Assembly: GCA_020847975.1 (NCBI GenBank)
Contig: JADLBD010000235.1
Span: 1-32,851, forward strand
Source of the DNA: Bryobacterales bacterium
Lineage (GTDB): Bacteria > Acidobacteriota > Terriglobia > Bryobacterales > Bryobacteraceae
DNA length: 32,851 nt
Direction: 5' to 3'
Below the pieces are notes generated by a model. It was not told the DNA's origin and ran no database searches. It saw nothing but the letters and a program-made list of their open reading frames with translations. Shown here one piece after another: positions 8,739-16,566 of the stretch (position 1 is the stretch's first letter; every line of letters starts with the position of its first letter). The position numbers and the translations under genes are program-made.

Positions 8739-9341
8739 ATGCCGCGTCGCAAGAAAGAACCGGGCAGAAAGGGGAGCAAGACCCCGCTCCGTTGGTTTGA
8801 TAGATTCGGACCTCGTTCACCGGACCCGGCGGAATGCCCCGACTGTGGTTCGGGATCGATCCTTCGGATCTGCTACGGTCTGCCGGGGCGCGAGATGAAG
8901 GAGAAGGGGCGCCGCGGCGAAATCGTCCTCGGCGGATGCATGGTCCGGACGCCGCGTTGGTATTGCAAGAACTGCCTGCACCGGTGGCCGGAAGACCCAC
9001 CGCCTGAGGCGTTGAACGGAATACCGGAGTGGCAGGAGAAGCACGTTGCGGAGAAGGTCGCTGAGTTCGCGGCGCTGACAGCGGAAGCGGCGGAGAAGCC
9101 GCCTCCGGACGAACCCGTGGTCGAGAACTACTGGGAGCGCCGGGACGGGCGGAAGGTCTTCGTGGTCCGCTTTCCCTGGGGGAAGATGCGGCTGGAGAAG
9201 CGTTCCCATCTCGTGCCGCTTGGAGGAACGGCGGTGTACGAAGTCATCATGGGATTCCCTCCGTTTGGAGTCGACTACTCCCGCTCGCATCATCTGGCCC
9301 AACTCGCCGCGGTTCGTTTCGAACACCGCCCTCCTGCCTAG
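8739..9341 (+). CDS. Zinc-ribbon protein of unknown function
   Basis: About 200 residues from the ATG at 8739 (MPRRKKEPGRK). A TTG at 8697 would add 14 residues but has no better support. Residues about 25-85 carry ECPDCGSGSILRICYG, then GEIVLGGCMV, then WYCKNCLHRW, giving CxxC...C...CxxC spacing typical of a zinc ribbon. The YGxPG/GGC pattern between the pairs recurs in small uncharacterised bacterial zinc-ribbon proteins. The C-terminal half is mixed and has WERRDGRKVFVVRFPWGKM, with no domain I recognise. The basic N-terminus (RRKK, GRKG) could contact nucleic acid. It is the first gene of a + strand set and stops 9 bp before the flavoprotein gene. Function is unknown. Confidence 0.75.
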   Translation: MPRRKKEPGRKGSKTPLRWFDRFGPRSPDPAECPDCGSGSILRICYGLPGREMKEKGRRGEIVLGGCMVRTPRWYCKNCLHRWPEDPPPEALNGIPEWQEKHVAEKVAEFAALTAEAAEKPPPDEPVVENYWERRDGRKVFVVRFPWGKMRLEKRSHLVPLGGTAVYEVIMGFPPFGVDYSRSHHLAQLAAVRFEHRPPA

Positions 9342-9350
9342 GTATGATGG

Positions 9351-10502
9351 ATGCTCACCATGAATCGCCGCGCCGCTTTTCGCTCTCTGATGGGTTTCGC
9401 CGCCGCCTCGCCGCTTTTCGCGCAGAACCCTCCTGAGGATGACGTGATGGGCCCGGTCAACATCCACGAATTCGAAGCTGTTGCCAGACGCAAGCTGCAC
9501 AAGATGGCTTACGATTTCATCGCCGGAGGCGTGGAGGACGAACTCACCCTGCGCGCCAATCGCGAGGCCTACAAACATTGGTATCTCGTGCCGCGCGTCA
9601 TGACCGACGTGAGTGAGGTCGACACATCGTTGGAACTCTTCGGCGCCAGGGTTCCTTCGCCCATCCTGGTGGCGCCCACAGGAGGCAAGAACCTCGTCCT
9701 GCCCAACGCGGAAGCCGTCGTCGCTAAAGCATGCGCCAAGACGAACACACTCTTTTGCACCGGAAGCGGAGCCGAACGCGCCGTGGATGAGGCAACGGCG
9801 AACATCCACTGGTGGAGCAACACCATCGGCCAGGCGAACAAGAAGGACGCGCAAGGCTACGCCCGCCGCATCGAAGACCGCGGCGCCAAGGCCATCACCG
9901 TGACGGTGGACAACCAATACCAATCCAACCGGGACCGGAACAACCGGAACCGGTTCGACTACGGCTACATGGCCACCGGGGTGCCGGCGGGCGGCGAAAA
10001 ACCCAAGCCGCGCAATCCGGCCCTTGCCGCGCACTGGCAGCCGCATACGCCCAACCTCACCTGGGATTACATTGATTGGCTTCGCTCCGCCTCCAGCCTG
10101 CCTGTCATTCTCAAGGGAATCCTCAGCCCGGAGGACGCCGAAACGGCAGTCAAGCACGGCGCGAGCGGCATTATTGTTTCGAACCACGGCGGACGCCAAC
10201 TTGACGGCGTCATCGCCACCATCGATGCCCTCCCGGACGTTGTGGACGCGGTGGGAGGCAAGGTCCCGGTTCTCATGGATGGCGGGTTGCGGCGCGGCAG
10301 CGACATCCTGAAGGCGCTCGCTCTCGGCGCGAAGGCTGTCCTCGTCGGCCGCCCGCCGCTATGGGGGCTCGGAGCATTTGGCCAACCCGGCACGGAGCGC
10401 GTCCTGTGGATGCTCGGAGCGGAACTCAAGCTCTCCATGGCGCTTGCGGGAAAGGCGAGCCTCGCTCAGATCGACCGCAAACTGGTAAGGCGCATCGGAT
10501 GA
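9351..10502 (+). CDS. Exported FMN-dependent alpha-hydroxy-acid oxidase/dehydrogenase-like protein
   Basis: A 383-residue FMN TIM-barrel protein of the glycolate oxidase/LldD family, which oxidises 2-hydroxy acids to 2-keto acids. The N-terminus has a Tat-like signal (NRRAAFRSL then a hydrophobic stretch ending FAQ), so it probably folds with FMN before export. Visible family motifs are KMAYDFIAGGVEDE, LVAPTGG, LKGIL (Lys), SNHGGRQLDG with catalytic His279 and substrate-binding Arg282, and MDGGLRRGSDILKALALGAKAVLVGRP for the FMN phosphate. By alignment from memory with spinach glycolate oxidase, Tyr24, Trp108, Tyr129 and Arg164 are replaced (Phe56, a small residue, Thr158 and Tyr190 here), so the substrate may be atypical. 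ATG 9360 is an alternative start. Its stop overlaps the next gene's ATG (ATGA), and that gene is a multiheme cytochrome, a plausible electron acceptor. Confidence 0.85.
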   Translation: MLTMNRRAAFRSLMGFAAASPLFAQNPPEDDVMGPVNIHEFEAVARRKLHKMAYDFIAGGVEDELTLRANREAYKHWYLVPRVMTDVSEVDTSLELFGARVPSPILVAPTGGKNLVLPNAEAVVAKACAKTNTLFCTGSGAERAVDEATANIHWWSNTIGQANKKDAQGYARRIEDRGAKAITVTVDNQYQSNRDRNNRNRFDYGYMATGVPAGGEKPKPRNPALAAHWQPHTPNLTWDYIDWLRSASSLPVILKGILSPEDAETAVKHGASGIIVSNHGGRQLDGVIATIDALPDVVDAVGGKVPVLMDGGLRRGSDILKALALGAKAVLVGRPPLWGLGAFGQPGTERVLWMLGAELKLSMALAGKASLAQIDRKLVRRIG

Positions 10503-11008
10503 TCGGGCTGTTCCTTTTGATCGCCATCTCGCTTTCGGCGCAGGAAATCGGTAAGCTCTGCGCCCCATGCCATGCCGAGTATGTTGCCGACCTCAAAACC
10601 CACAAGCATTCCGCAAAGGGCATCGGATGCGAGGTCTGTCATGGATCGAGCCAGCAGCATCGCAATGCCGCCGGCGCAACTGCTCCGGACCGCGTGGCCG
10701 CTCCCGATGAAGTCCCCGCCCTTTGCGGCGGCTGCCACGGCGCGCAGCGCAAGGAGTATGAGCCCAGCAAGCACGGAGTGCTCGTACTGGCGCGCGGCAA
10801 GGCCCGTGCGGCCAACTGCGGCACGTGCCATGGCGTCCACAGTCCGCGCACCGCCGCGGCAATGGAACGCCAGTGCGCCCGCTGTCACGCCTCTCTGCCG
10901 GAAGCATGTAGCAAACCGGTCACGGCAATTTCAGGGAAACTCCGCTGCGCGGTCTGCCACTCTCCGCACACCCTGGCGCGTCTCACTCCACGCGGTTCAA
11001 CGCCTTGA
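10499..11008 (+). CDS. Small exported multiheme cytochrome c (six CxxCH)
   Basis: A 169-residue protein with a short signal peptide (MIGLFLLIAISLSAQ) and six CxxCH heme c motifs at about residues 21, 44, 76, 107, 126 and 150. Heme content is about one per 28 residues, typical of compact electron-shuttle cytochromes. Scattered extra His residues (35, 37, 54, 92, 114, 157) could be distal ligands, giving bis-His hemes. One additional lone Cys (137) is present. The ATG at 10499 overlaps the flavoprotein stop (ATGA), so the two are translationally coupled and likely functionally paired: the flavoprotein could hand electrons to this cytochrome in the periplasm. The 3' end overlaps the convergent esterase gene by 26 bp. 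The partner downstream in the respiratory chain is not visible. Confidence 0.88.
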   Translation: MIGLFLLIAISLSAQEIGKLCAPCHAEYVADLKTHKHSAKGIGCEVCHGSSQQHRNAAGATAPDRVAAPDEVPALCGGCHGAQRKEYEPSKHGVLVLARGKARAANCGTCHGVHSPRTAAAMERQCARCHASLPEACSKPVTAISGKLRCAVCHSPHTLARLTPRGSTP

Positions 11009-12251
11009 TGCGGAAGTAAGGCTTGTCCTTCTCCGCGGGATCCTGCACGAACTCCTGGCTCGTCTTCGCCGGATCATAATCGCGCCAGAGCCATGTCATC
11101 TCTTCCGCCATTTCCACGTTGCCGCCGTTGCGCGAATGCGTCCCGTTGCCCCAGGACATGTGGAAGTCGTATCCCTGCATTTTGAACGAATTCACCAGCG
11201 CCAGATTCGTCGCGGGCCACGAACCGTGATCGTTCTCGAGATCCCCGAATCCATCCTGCATCCACACGCGGATGTTCTTCCTCGGCGACTTGCGGATCAG
11301 GTAGGGGAAGATATAGCCGCCATCCTTCTCCGTCAGCCCGTCGCTTGCCCGGCGCGGCCATTGGATGCTTGTGAAACTCCCGATGCGCAGCAGCACGCGG
11401 CTGAAATCCGCCGTCCGCCACCACGCGGCGTTGAACGCGCAGATCGCCCCGGAAGAATCCCCTGCAATCGCGCGGCTGTAGCCGTCCGTGCGCAAAGAGT
11501 ACGTCTTGCCCACCTCCGGCAAAATCTCCTCGAGCACATACCGCGCGAAACGGTCATCCACGGAATCGTACTGAATACTCCGCATGCGGCGGCCGTTGCG
11601 GATTCCCGGTGACACCAGCACCTGCACGATGACCGGGATCTTCTTTTCGTAGGTCAGATTGTCCCAGACGTTCTGCGCCCGTGAGCCGGAGTCCCGGTGG
11701 ATGTGCACCTCACCATCCGTCCAGAACATCACCGCCGCCGGGGTTCCTGCTTTGTATCCGGCGGGGGTGTACACCCAATAGTCGGCTGCCATCCCGTCGT
11801 AAATCCGGCTGGTGTGTGTTTTCTTCTCAGATAGCGTCCCCATGGGCACTCCGGGCTTCAGATAGTGGGATTCGCTGTACGCCATCACATCCGTGTGACC
11901 ACCGAAGTCTTTCCCATCCACTACGTAGTGAAAGTTGTGCGTGCGGCTCGTCTTCAGCTTCGCTGCCGCCGCCCACCGGTTCGCCGTTCCCTTCACCTTC
12001 CACATCCTCGGGCCTGGCTCATCGTTGATCACCAGCCGCGGCTCACTCGCCGCCTCCACCACAAACACGAAATCCGGCCCCTTCGCCAGGTAGGCGGCGC
12101 CTTTGCGGACGTCCTCATCCTTCAGAGCGTTTTGGAGCGCCGGGCCAAGCTGGGCGGATTTCTTTTGCGCCATCGAGAGTATCTCTTCCACCGGCACGCT
12201 TTGCGCGAAACCGGCCGCGCAAACATAGAGAAAGATGCTGAGTGTTTTCAT
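10983..12251 (-). CDS. Exported alpha/beta-hydrolase esterase (Fes/esterase D-like)
   Basis: A 422-residue exported protein with signal peptide MKTLSIFLYVCAAGFAQS. The C-terminal 270 residues form an enterochelin-esterase/esterase-D-type hydrolase: SRIYDGMAADYWVYTPAGY opening strand, AVMFWTDGE, PVIVQVLVSPG, a GDSSGA nucleophile elbow with Ser266, MQDGFGDLEN around 331-340 for the acid residue, and GNGTHSRNGG with candidate catalytic His372. The N-terminal portion (about 20-145) looks like the Ig/CBM48-like domain that precedes the hydrolase in Fes proteins, with VFVVEAASEPRLVINDE and a FHYVVDG strand. The family includes siderophore esterases and carbohydrate esterases such as feruloyl or acetyl-xylan types; the substrate is unknown. 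It is divergent from the TIR operon across 53 bp and overlaps the cytochrome gene tail-to-tail. Confidence 0.85.
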   Translation of the reverse strand: MKTLSIFLYVCAAGFAQSVPVEEILSMAQKKSAQLGPALQNALKDEDVRKGAAYLAKGPDFVFVVEAASEPRLVINDEPGPRMWKVKGTANRWAAAAKLKTSRTHNFHYVVDGKDFGGHTDVMAYSESHYLKPGVPMGTLSEKKTHTSRIYDGMAADYWVYTPAGYKAGTPAAVMFWTDGEVHIHRDSGSRAQNVWDNLTYEKKIPVIVQVLVSPGIRNGRRMRSIQYDSVDDRFARYVLEEILPEVGKTYSLRTDGYSRAIAGDSSGAICAFNAAWWRTADFSRVLLRIGSFTSIQWPRRASDGLTEKDGGYIFPYLIRKSPRKNIRVWMQDGFGDLENDHGSWPATNLALVNSFKMQGYDFHMSWGNGTHSRNGGNVEMAEEMTWLWRDYDPAKTSQEFVQDPAEKDKPYFRIKALNRVE

Positions 12252-12270
12252 GAAATCCGCATCTTATCAC

Positions 12271-12290
12271 TTCGTGTATAATTCCACGAA
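12271..12290 (+). promoter_or_regulatory. Palindrome enclosing a consensus -10 box ahead of the TIR operon
   Basis: TTCGTG at 12271-12276 and CACGAA at 12285-12290 are perfect inverted repeats. The 8-base centre begins with TATAAT (12277-12282), a perfect sigma70 -10 hexamer. A matching -35 at the usual distance is weak. The TTG start of the TIR gene lies 22 bp after the palindrome. The geometry would let a dimeric repressor occlude the -10. Regulation is inferred from layout alone. Confidence 0.4.
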
Positions 12291-12304
12291 AAGGTAGATT
12301 CTCA

Positions 12305-13750
12305 TTGCCCGTCACTCCTGGTTTTCAATACGATCTGTTCGTCAGCTACGCCCATCGCAATGACGCCGCCTGGAGAGAAGGGGGCACGGGGTGGGTCACC
12401 GAGTTCGTGCGGACACTGAAAGCCGAACTCGAGGCGAAGAGCCGCGATTTCCGCATCTGGTTTGACCCTCAACTCCGCACCGGCGATGATTTCCATCTCG
12501 CCATCGGCTCCGCCATCGCCGAAAGCGCCGTTTTCCTTGCGGTCCTTTCTCCCGCCTACGACGATTGCCCCTACTGCCGGAAGGAGGTGGTACAGTTCCG
12601 TGAGCAGCGCAATCCCTCTTTCGGGATGCGCGTCGGCACGCTGAGCCGCATGCAGGGGCTGGTGCTCGATGAAATCGCCGATGAGCGATGGCCTCCGGAA
12701 CTGCGCGCCACTTCACCGTACCGTTTCTATGAGGGTTCCGTGCGCTTCGGAAAACCGCCCGAACCCGATGAGAAGCACCCTTACGTCCAAGGGTTGTTCA
12801 AGGTGCGTGATTCCATCTGGGCAGTGATCGAGGAAATGCGTCTTCAGAAGCAGCGCGGCACCGCCATTGAACACGCTTATGATGTGCAATCCATCTCGAC
12901 GAACGGAGTCCCGGCTGTCTACCTGGCTGACGTGGCTGATGACCTCTATTACAAACGCGATAGCCTGCGTTCTTCCCTTGGCCAGTTGAATGAATTCGCG
13001 GTGCTCGATCTGGGAGAAGCCGCTCCGCCCTCCGGACCCGCCGTCCTTTCCGTCCACCTGTTCTCGAGGTTTCCCAGCCGCCCGGCGCCGGGTAAATCCC
13101 TTCCCTTGCCCCGCCTGCAACTGGAGGCTGCCCTCGCCGCCAACCCCGCTCGGCGGCCCCTTGTCTGGATAGCGCGCGACCTCGATCCGAAAGACGCGGA
13201 AACCGATTCCCACCGCGAGTTCCTCGAGTCTCTTCTCAATCACACCGGCATCGAACTGCTGCGCACCGGATTTGAAGATCTGAAAGACGAAATCCAGAAG
13301 CGGGTGCGGCCGAAAACCAGTCCGCTCGCCAAGACAGTGAGACGAACACGCGAGGATCCGATCGTCCACATCTGGCATCAGACCGCCCAAACCTCGCCCA
13401 TCGTTCCGTTGAAGCAAATCCTCAAAGAAAACCATTGCGGTATCTCGGTCTTTCCCTACGAATCCATGCCGCCGGAAAAGCTCCAATCGAAACTGGCTTT
13501 CTGCGACGGCCTGGTGGTCCCCTACACGACGGAGTCGAAATCCTGGGCTGAGGACGTCATGACGGAGGCTTTCCAATTGCGCCGGCGCGAAGAGCGCCCA
13601 CTGGCTTTTGCGGCCGTCGAACTTCCTCCCGGCTCCCAGGGTGAGTTCAACTTCGAGCACGCCCGCGTCGTTCCCGTTCGCGGCACTGCCACGGGGCAGT
13701 TTCAAGGTATCGATCAATTCCTTGCCAAATTGGAGGAGGAGGATGTCTAG
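12305..13750 (+). CDS. TIR-domain protein with two further TIR-like domains
   Basis: A 481-residue soluble protein. Residues 8-150 form a TIR domain: YDLFVSYAHRND, then RIWFDPQLRTGDDF, AIAESAVFLAVLSPAY, and CPYCRKEV in which Glu94 is the candidate NADase glutamate. Residues about 200-330 (VPAVYLADVADDLYYKRD ... LEAALAA ... HREFLESLL) and about 351-478 (DPIVHIWHQ ... LAFCDGLVVPYTTESKSWAEDVMTEAFQLRRRE) look like second and third TIR-like Rossmann domains, as in other bacterial TIR proteins linked to STAND ATPases. There is no signal peptide or membrane helix. The frame begins at a TTG (12305); no upstream ATG is available in frame, suggesting low expression. It overlaps the nSTAND gene by 8 bp with GGAGGAGG just ahead of that start. 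TIR enzymes commonly cleave NAD+ in defence; whether this one does is inferred. Confidence 0.85.
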   Translation: MPVTPGFQYDLFVSYAHRNDAAWREGGTGWVTEFVRTLKAELEAKSRDFRIWFDPQLRTGDDFHLAIGSAIAESAVFLAVLSPAYDDCPYCRKEVVQFREQRNPSFGMRVGTLSRMQGLVLDEIADERWPPELRATSPYRFYEGSVRFGKPPEPDEKHPYVQGLFKVRDSIWAVIEEMRLQKQRGTAIEHAYDVQSISTNGVPAVYLADVADDLYYKRDSLRSSLGQLNEFAVLDLGEAAPPSGPAVLSVHLFSRFPSRPAPGKSLPLPRLQLEAALAANPARRPLVWIARDLDPKDAETDSHREFLESLLNHTGIELLRTGFEDLKDEIQKRVRPKTSPLAKTVRRTREDPIVHIWHQTAQTSPIVPLKQILKENHCGISVFPYESMPPEKLQSKLAFCDGLVVPYTTESKSWAEDVMTEAFQLRRREERPLAFAAVELPPGSQGEFNFEHARVVPVRGTATGQFQGIDQFLAKLEEEDV

Positions 13751-15653
13751 CGCATCCGTCCTCTCCAAAGAGAACCCCTTTCCCGGGCTGCGCCCCTACG
13801 AGGAAGAGGACGCCGATTGGTTCTTTGGCCGCGGCGGCGAGATCAACGAACTGCTCAAGCGCCTGCGGCGCGTTCACTTCCTCGCCGTCGTCGGCCCTTC
13901 CGGCTGCGGAAAGTCGTCTCTCATCAAAGCCGGCGTCCTGCCTGGAGTACGTGACGGCTATCTCGACGCGGAATGGAAGATCGCCTCGATCCGTCCGGGC
14001 GAGAAGCCAATGGATAATCTCGCCGCCGCACTGTCCGCCATGCTTGGCGGCGACATCCCGGCTATCCGCCGGAAATTGGACGCCGGCTGCCTGGGCATTG
14101 TAGAGGCGTGGAAGGAGCAGAAATCGGACACCAAAGTCCTGGTTCTCGTCGATCAGTTCGAGGAGCTGTTCCAGTTCGTGCAACGCCGGGGCGATCCGGC
14201 GCAGGAGGAAACAAAGGCTTTTCTCAAGCTGCTTCTCACCGCGGCCGCGGCGGAACCTTCCATCTACATCATCCTCACCATGCGCGTCGAATGGCTGGCC
14301 GAATGTGCCTCCTACATGGGGCTCAGCGAGGCTATCAACGAAGGGATCTATCTGGTCCCGCAAATGAGCCGGCGCCAGTTTCAACAGGTTATCCTTGGGC
14401 CCGTCGAAGCCGCCGGCGGCACGATCGTATCTTCACTCCTCGATCGGCTTCTCAATGACCTTGACAACCGCACGGATCAATTGCCTGTCCTCCAGCACGC
14501 TCTCATGCGAATCTGGAGCCGCCACGCGCCCGGATCCGCGCTCGACATTTCGATCTACGAGGCCGCCGGCACGTTGTCCCGCTGCCTGTCGGATCATGCC
14601 GAAGAAATCTTCGCCGAATTGAGTTCTGATCAGCAAAAGACGGCGGAGTGCCTCTTCCGCTCCATCACGCAAGTCTCGAAGAGCCGGAAAACGCGGCGTC
14701 CGCGGCCTCTCAGCGAGGCTGCGCCAGGATCGCCTCCGGAGCAGGTGAAATCCGTCGTGGATGCCTTCCGCCGTGAAGGACGATCGTTCCTTGTCGTCAC
14801 GCCGGGACCCCTACAACCAGATTCCATCGTCGACATCTCCCACGAAGCCCTGATCCGTCAGTGGAGGCGCCTCAACCAGTGGGTGGACCGGGAGGCTGAA
14901 GTCCAGGCAAGAATCACGCGGCTCCGCGAAACCGCTGCCGAATGGGACCATGAGGGACGAACGAACCGCGATCTGCTCTACCGCGGCACGGTCCTTCAGC
15001 AGGCATGGGAACTTCGCCCTCTGCTACTTCGCGACGGCGCCGCCGGGGCCTTTCTCGACACCAGTCGCCGGCGTCAGCGCCATCTGGGGTTTCTCAAGAT
15101 CGGCCTCGTGATCGCATTCTTTTTCTTGATTCTCGGCTGGGGTGTGAGCACTCTCAGGGAAAAGGCAGCCGACGCGGACCTGGCCCGGCAACAAGCAGAG
15201 TTCAGCGCCCAACAAGTCCAACGGGAGCAGGAACACGCCAAGGAAATCGCCGATCTTCTCGCCAGGCTCGCCCTCAAGGAACAGAAGCGTTCTCCACAAC
15301 TCTACGCCTCCATTCAAGCCTCGATCGAAAAACTCCAGGCCAAGCGGATCTACCTGCAATACCCCTTGAAAGATCAGATCCCGGCGGTGATGAACGTACA
15401 GTCCGCGCTCAACAAAGCCGGCTACGATGTTCCCAAACCCGAGTTTGTCGGCGGCAAAGCCCCGCCGCAGTCACAGGTCCGCTACTTCTATGCCAAGGAC
15501 AAGAGTGAAGCGGAGAAGATCGCCGGACTCCTCCACGATCGCCTCCATGGAGGCATCGCGGCGCATTTCATCGCCAACACGAAAAACGTCGTGCCCGTGG
15601 GCCAGTTTGAAATCTGGTTCTCCCTTTCCGCCTTCTCTCGCGCCGCCGATTAG
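13743..15653 (+). CDS. Membrane-anchored nSTAND-type NTPase with predicted periplasmic C-terminal domain
   Basis: A 636-residue protein. Residues 10-440 match the nSTAND1 NTPase: NPFPGLRPYEEEDADWFFGR, Walker A GPSGCGKSS (51-59), Walker B LVLVDQFEE with Asp137, LPVLQHALMRIW, and the winged-helix-like tail DISHEALIRQWRRLNQWVD followed by the RDLLYRGTVLQQAWE repeat-like helix. In most relatives WD40 repeats follow. Here there is instead one transmembrane helix (about 446-465), a charged coiled coil (about 472-510) and a C-terminal domain (about 525-630) with RIYLQYP, ALNKAGYDVP, VRYFYAKDKSEAEKIAGLL and GQFEIWF. With the ATPase inside, the tail should be periplasmic. The C-terminal domain loosely recalls a LytR-C-like fold. 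The start at 13743 is chosen by the overlap with the TIR gene and the adjacent GGAGGAGG. The most likely role is a sensor/ATPase switch for the TIR effector. Confidence 0.88.
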   Translation: MSSASVLSKENPFPGLRPYEEEDADWFFGRGGEINELLKRLRRVHFLAVVGPSGCGKSSLIKAGVLPGVRDGYLDAEWKIASIRPGEKPMDNLAAALSAMLGGDIPAIRRKLDAGCLGIVEAWKEQKSDTKVLVLVDQFEELFQFVQRRGDPAQEETKAFLKLLLTAAAAEPSIYIILTMRVEWLAECASYMGLSEAINEGIYLVPQMSRRQFQQVILGPVEAAGGTIVSSLLDRLLNDLDNRTDQLPVLQHALMRIWSRHAPGSALDISIYEAAGTLSRCLSDHAEEIFAELSSDQQKTAECLFRSITQVSKSRKTRRPRPLSEAAPGSPPEQVKSVVDAFRREGRSFLVVTPGPLQPDSIVDISHEALIRQWRRLNQWVDREAEVQARITRLRETAAEWDHEGRTNRDLLYRGTVLQQAWELRPLLLRDGAAGAFLDTSRRRQRHLGFLKIGLVIAFFFLILGWGVSTLREKAADADLARQQAEFSAQQVQREQEHAKEIADLLARLALKEQKRSPQLYASIQASIEKLQAKRIYLQYPLKDQIPAVMNVQSALNKAGYDVPKPEFVGGKAPPQSQVRYFYAKDKSEAEKIAGLLHDRLHGGIAAHFIANTKNVVPVGQFEIWFSLSAFSRAAD

Positions 15654-15659
15654 CCTGCC

Positions 15660-16499
15660 CTATTCCGGCACAAAGAAATCCGTCTGCAAGTGCTTCGACG
15701 GATCTACCGCGTACTTGGAAAAATCCTGGTAGCCGTGATCGGCGAGCAGCGTTTCGTCAATGTAGAAATGCCCGGTGAAGGATCTCGCCGGTTGCGTCAG
15801 GATCAGGTGGGCAGCGTCGGCCATGATCTCCGGTTTCCGGCTGCGGGCGATCATCCGCTCGCCGCCCACGATGTTCGCCACCGCCGCCGTGGCAATCGTG
15901 GTCGCGGGCCAAAGCGCATTGACGGCAATGCCGTCGCCGCGAAACTCCTCGGCCATTCCCAGCACGCACAGGCTCATCCCGAATTTCGCAATCGTATAGG
16001 CAACATGCGGGGCAAACCACTTGGCGTGCAACTCGAGCGGCGGGGAGATGTTGAGGATGTGGGGATTGGCGCTTTTCTTCAAATGCGGGATACACGTTTT
16101 GCTCACCAAAAAAGTTCCGCGCGTGTTGATGGAGTGCATCAGGTCGTAGCGCTTCATTTCCGTGTCCAGCGTGCCTGTCAGGGAAATCGCGCTGGCATTG
16201 TTCACACAGATATCGATTCCCCCAAAAGTCTCCACACACTTGCCCACGGCCGCCGCCACCTGGTCTTCGAACCGGATATCACAAGCGAGCGGAAGCGCCC
16301 GGCCTCCCGCCTGCTCAATCTCTTTGGCCGCGGTGTAGATGGTGCCCGGCAGTTTCGGATGCGGTTCGGTGGTCTTGGCTGCCACTGCGATATTCGCCCC
16401 GTCCTGCGCCGCGCGCAGGGCGATCGCCAGTCCAATGCCCCGGCTGGCCCCAGTAATGAAAAGCGTCTTCCCCTCGAGAGAGCCCATCGGCATGAGCAT
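15660..16499 (-). CDS. Short-chain dehydrogenase, HSDL2-like
   Basis: A 279-residue SDR: LFITGASRGIG (NAD(P)-binding glycine motif), ACDIRFEDQ, CVNNASAIS, Ser152 in NISPPLE, and the catalytic pair Tyr168/Lys172 in YTIAKFG. The ISPPL segment and the C-terminal YQDFSKYAVDP region are characteristic of the hydroxysteroid dehydrogenase-like 2 branch, here without the SCP2 domain found in the animal protein. The bacterial proteins are probably oxidoreductases acting on lipid or acyl intermediates; the substrate is unknown. Three Met codons are possible starts (16499, 16493, 16487) and none has a convincing ribosome-binding site. It is convergent with the nSTAND gene, separated by 6 bp. Confidence 0.88.
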   Translation of the reverse strand: MLMPMGSLEGKTLFITGASRGIGLAIALRAAQDGANIAVAAKTTEPHPKLPGTIYTAAKEIEQAGGRALPLACDIRFEDQVAAAVGKCVETFGGIDICVNNASAISLTGTLDTEMKRYDLMHSINTRGTFLVSKTCIPHLKKSANPHILNISPPLELHAKWFAPHVAYTIAKFGMSLCVLGMAEEFRGDGIAVNALWPATTIATAAVANIVGGERMIARSRKPEIMADAAHLILTQPARSFTGHFYIDETLLADHGYQDFSKYAVDPSKHLQTDFFVPE

Positions 16500-16566
16500 A
16501 GCTTAGAACGCGGACTCGTGCTGAACCGGGCGCGCGGTTATGATATCTTCACCCAAGGGGCTCCCT

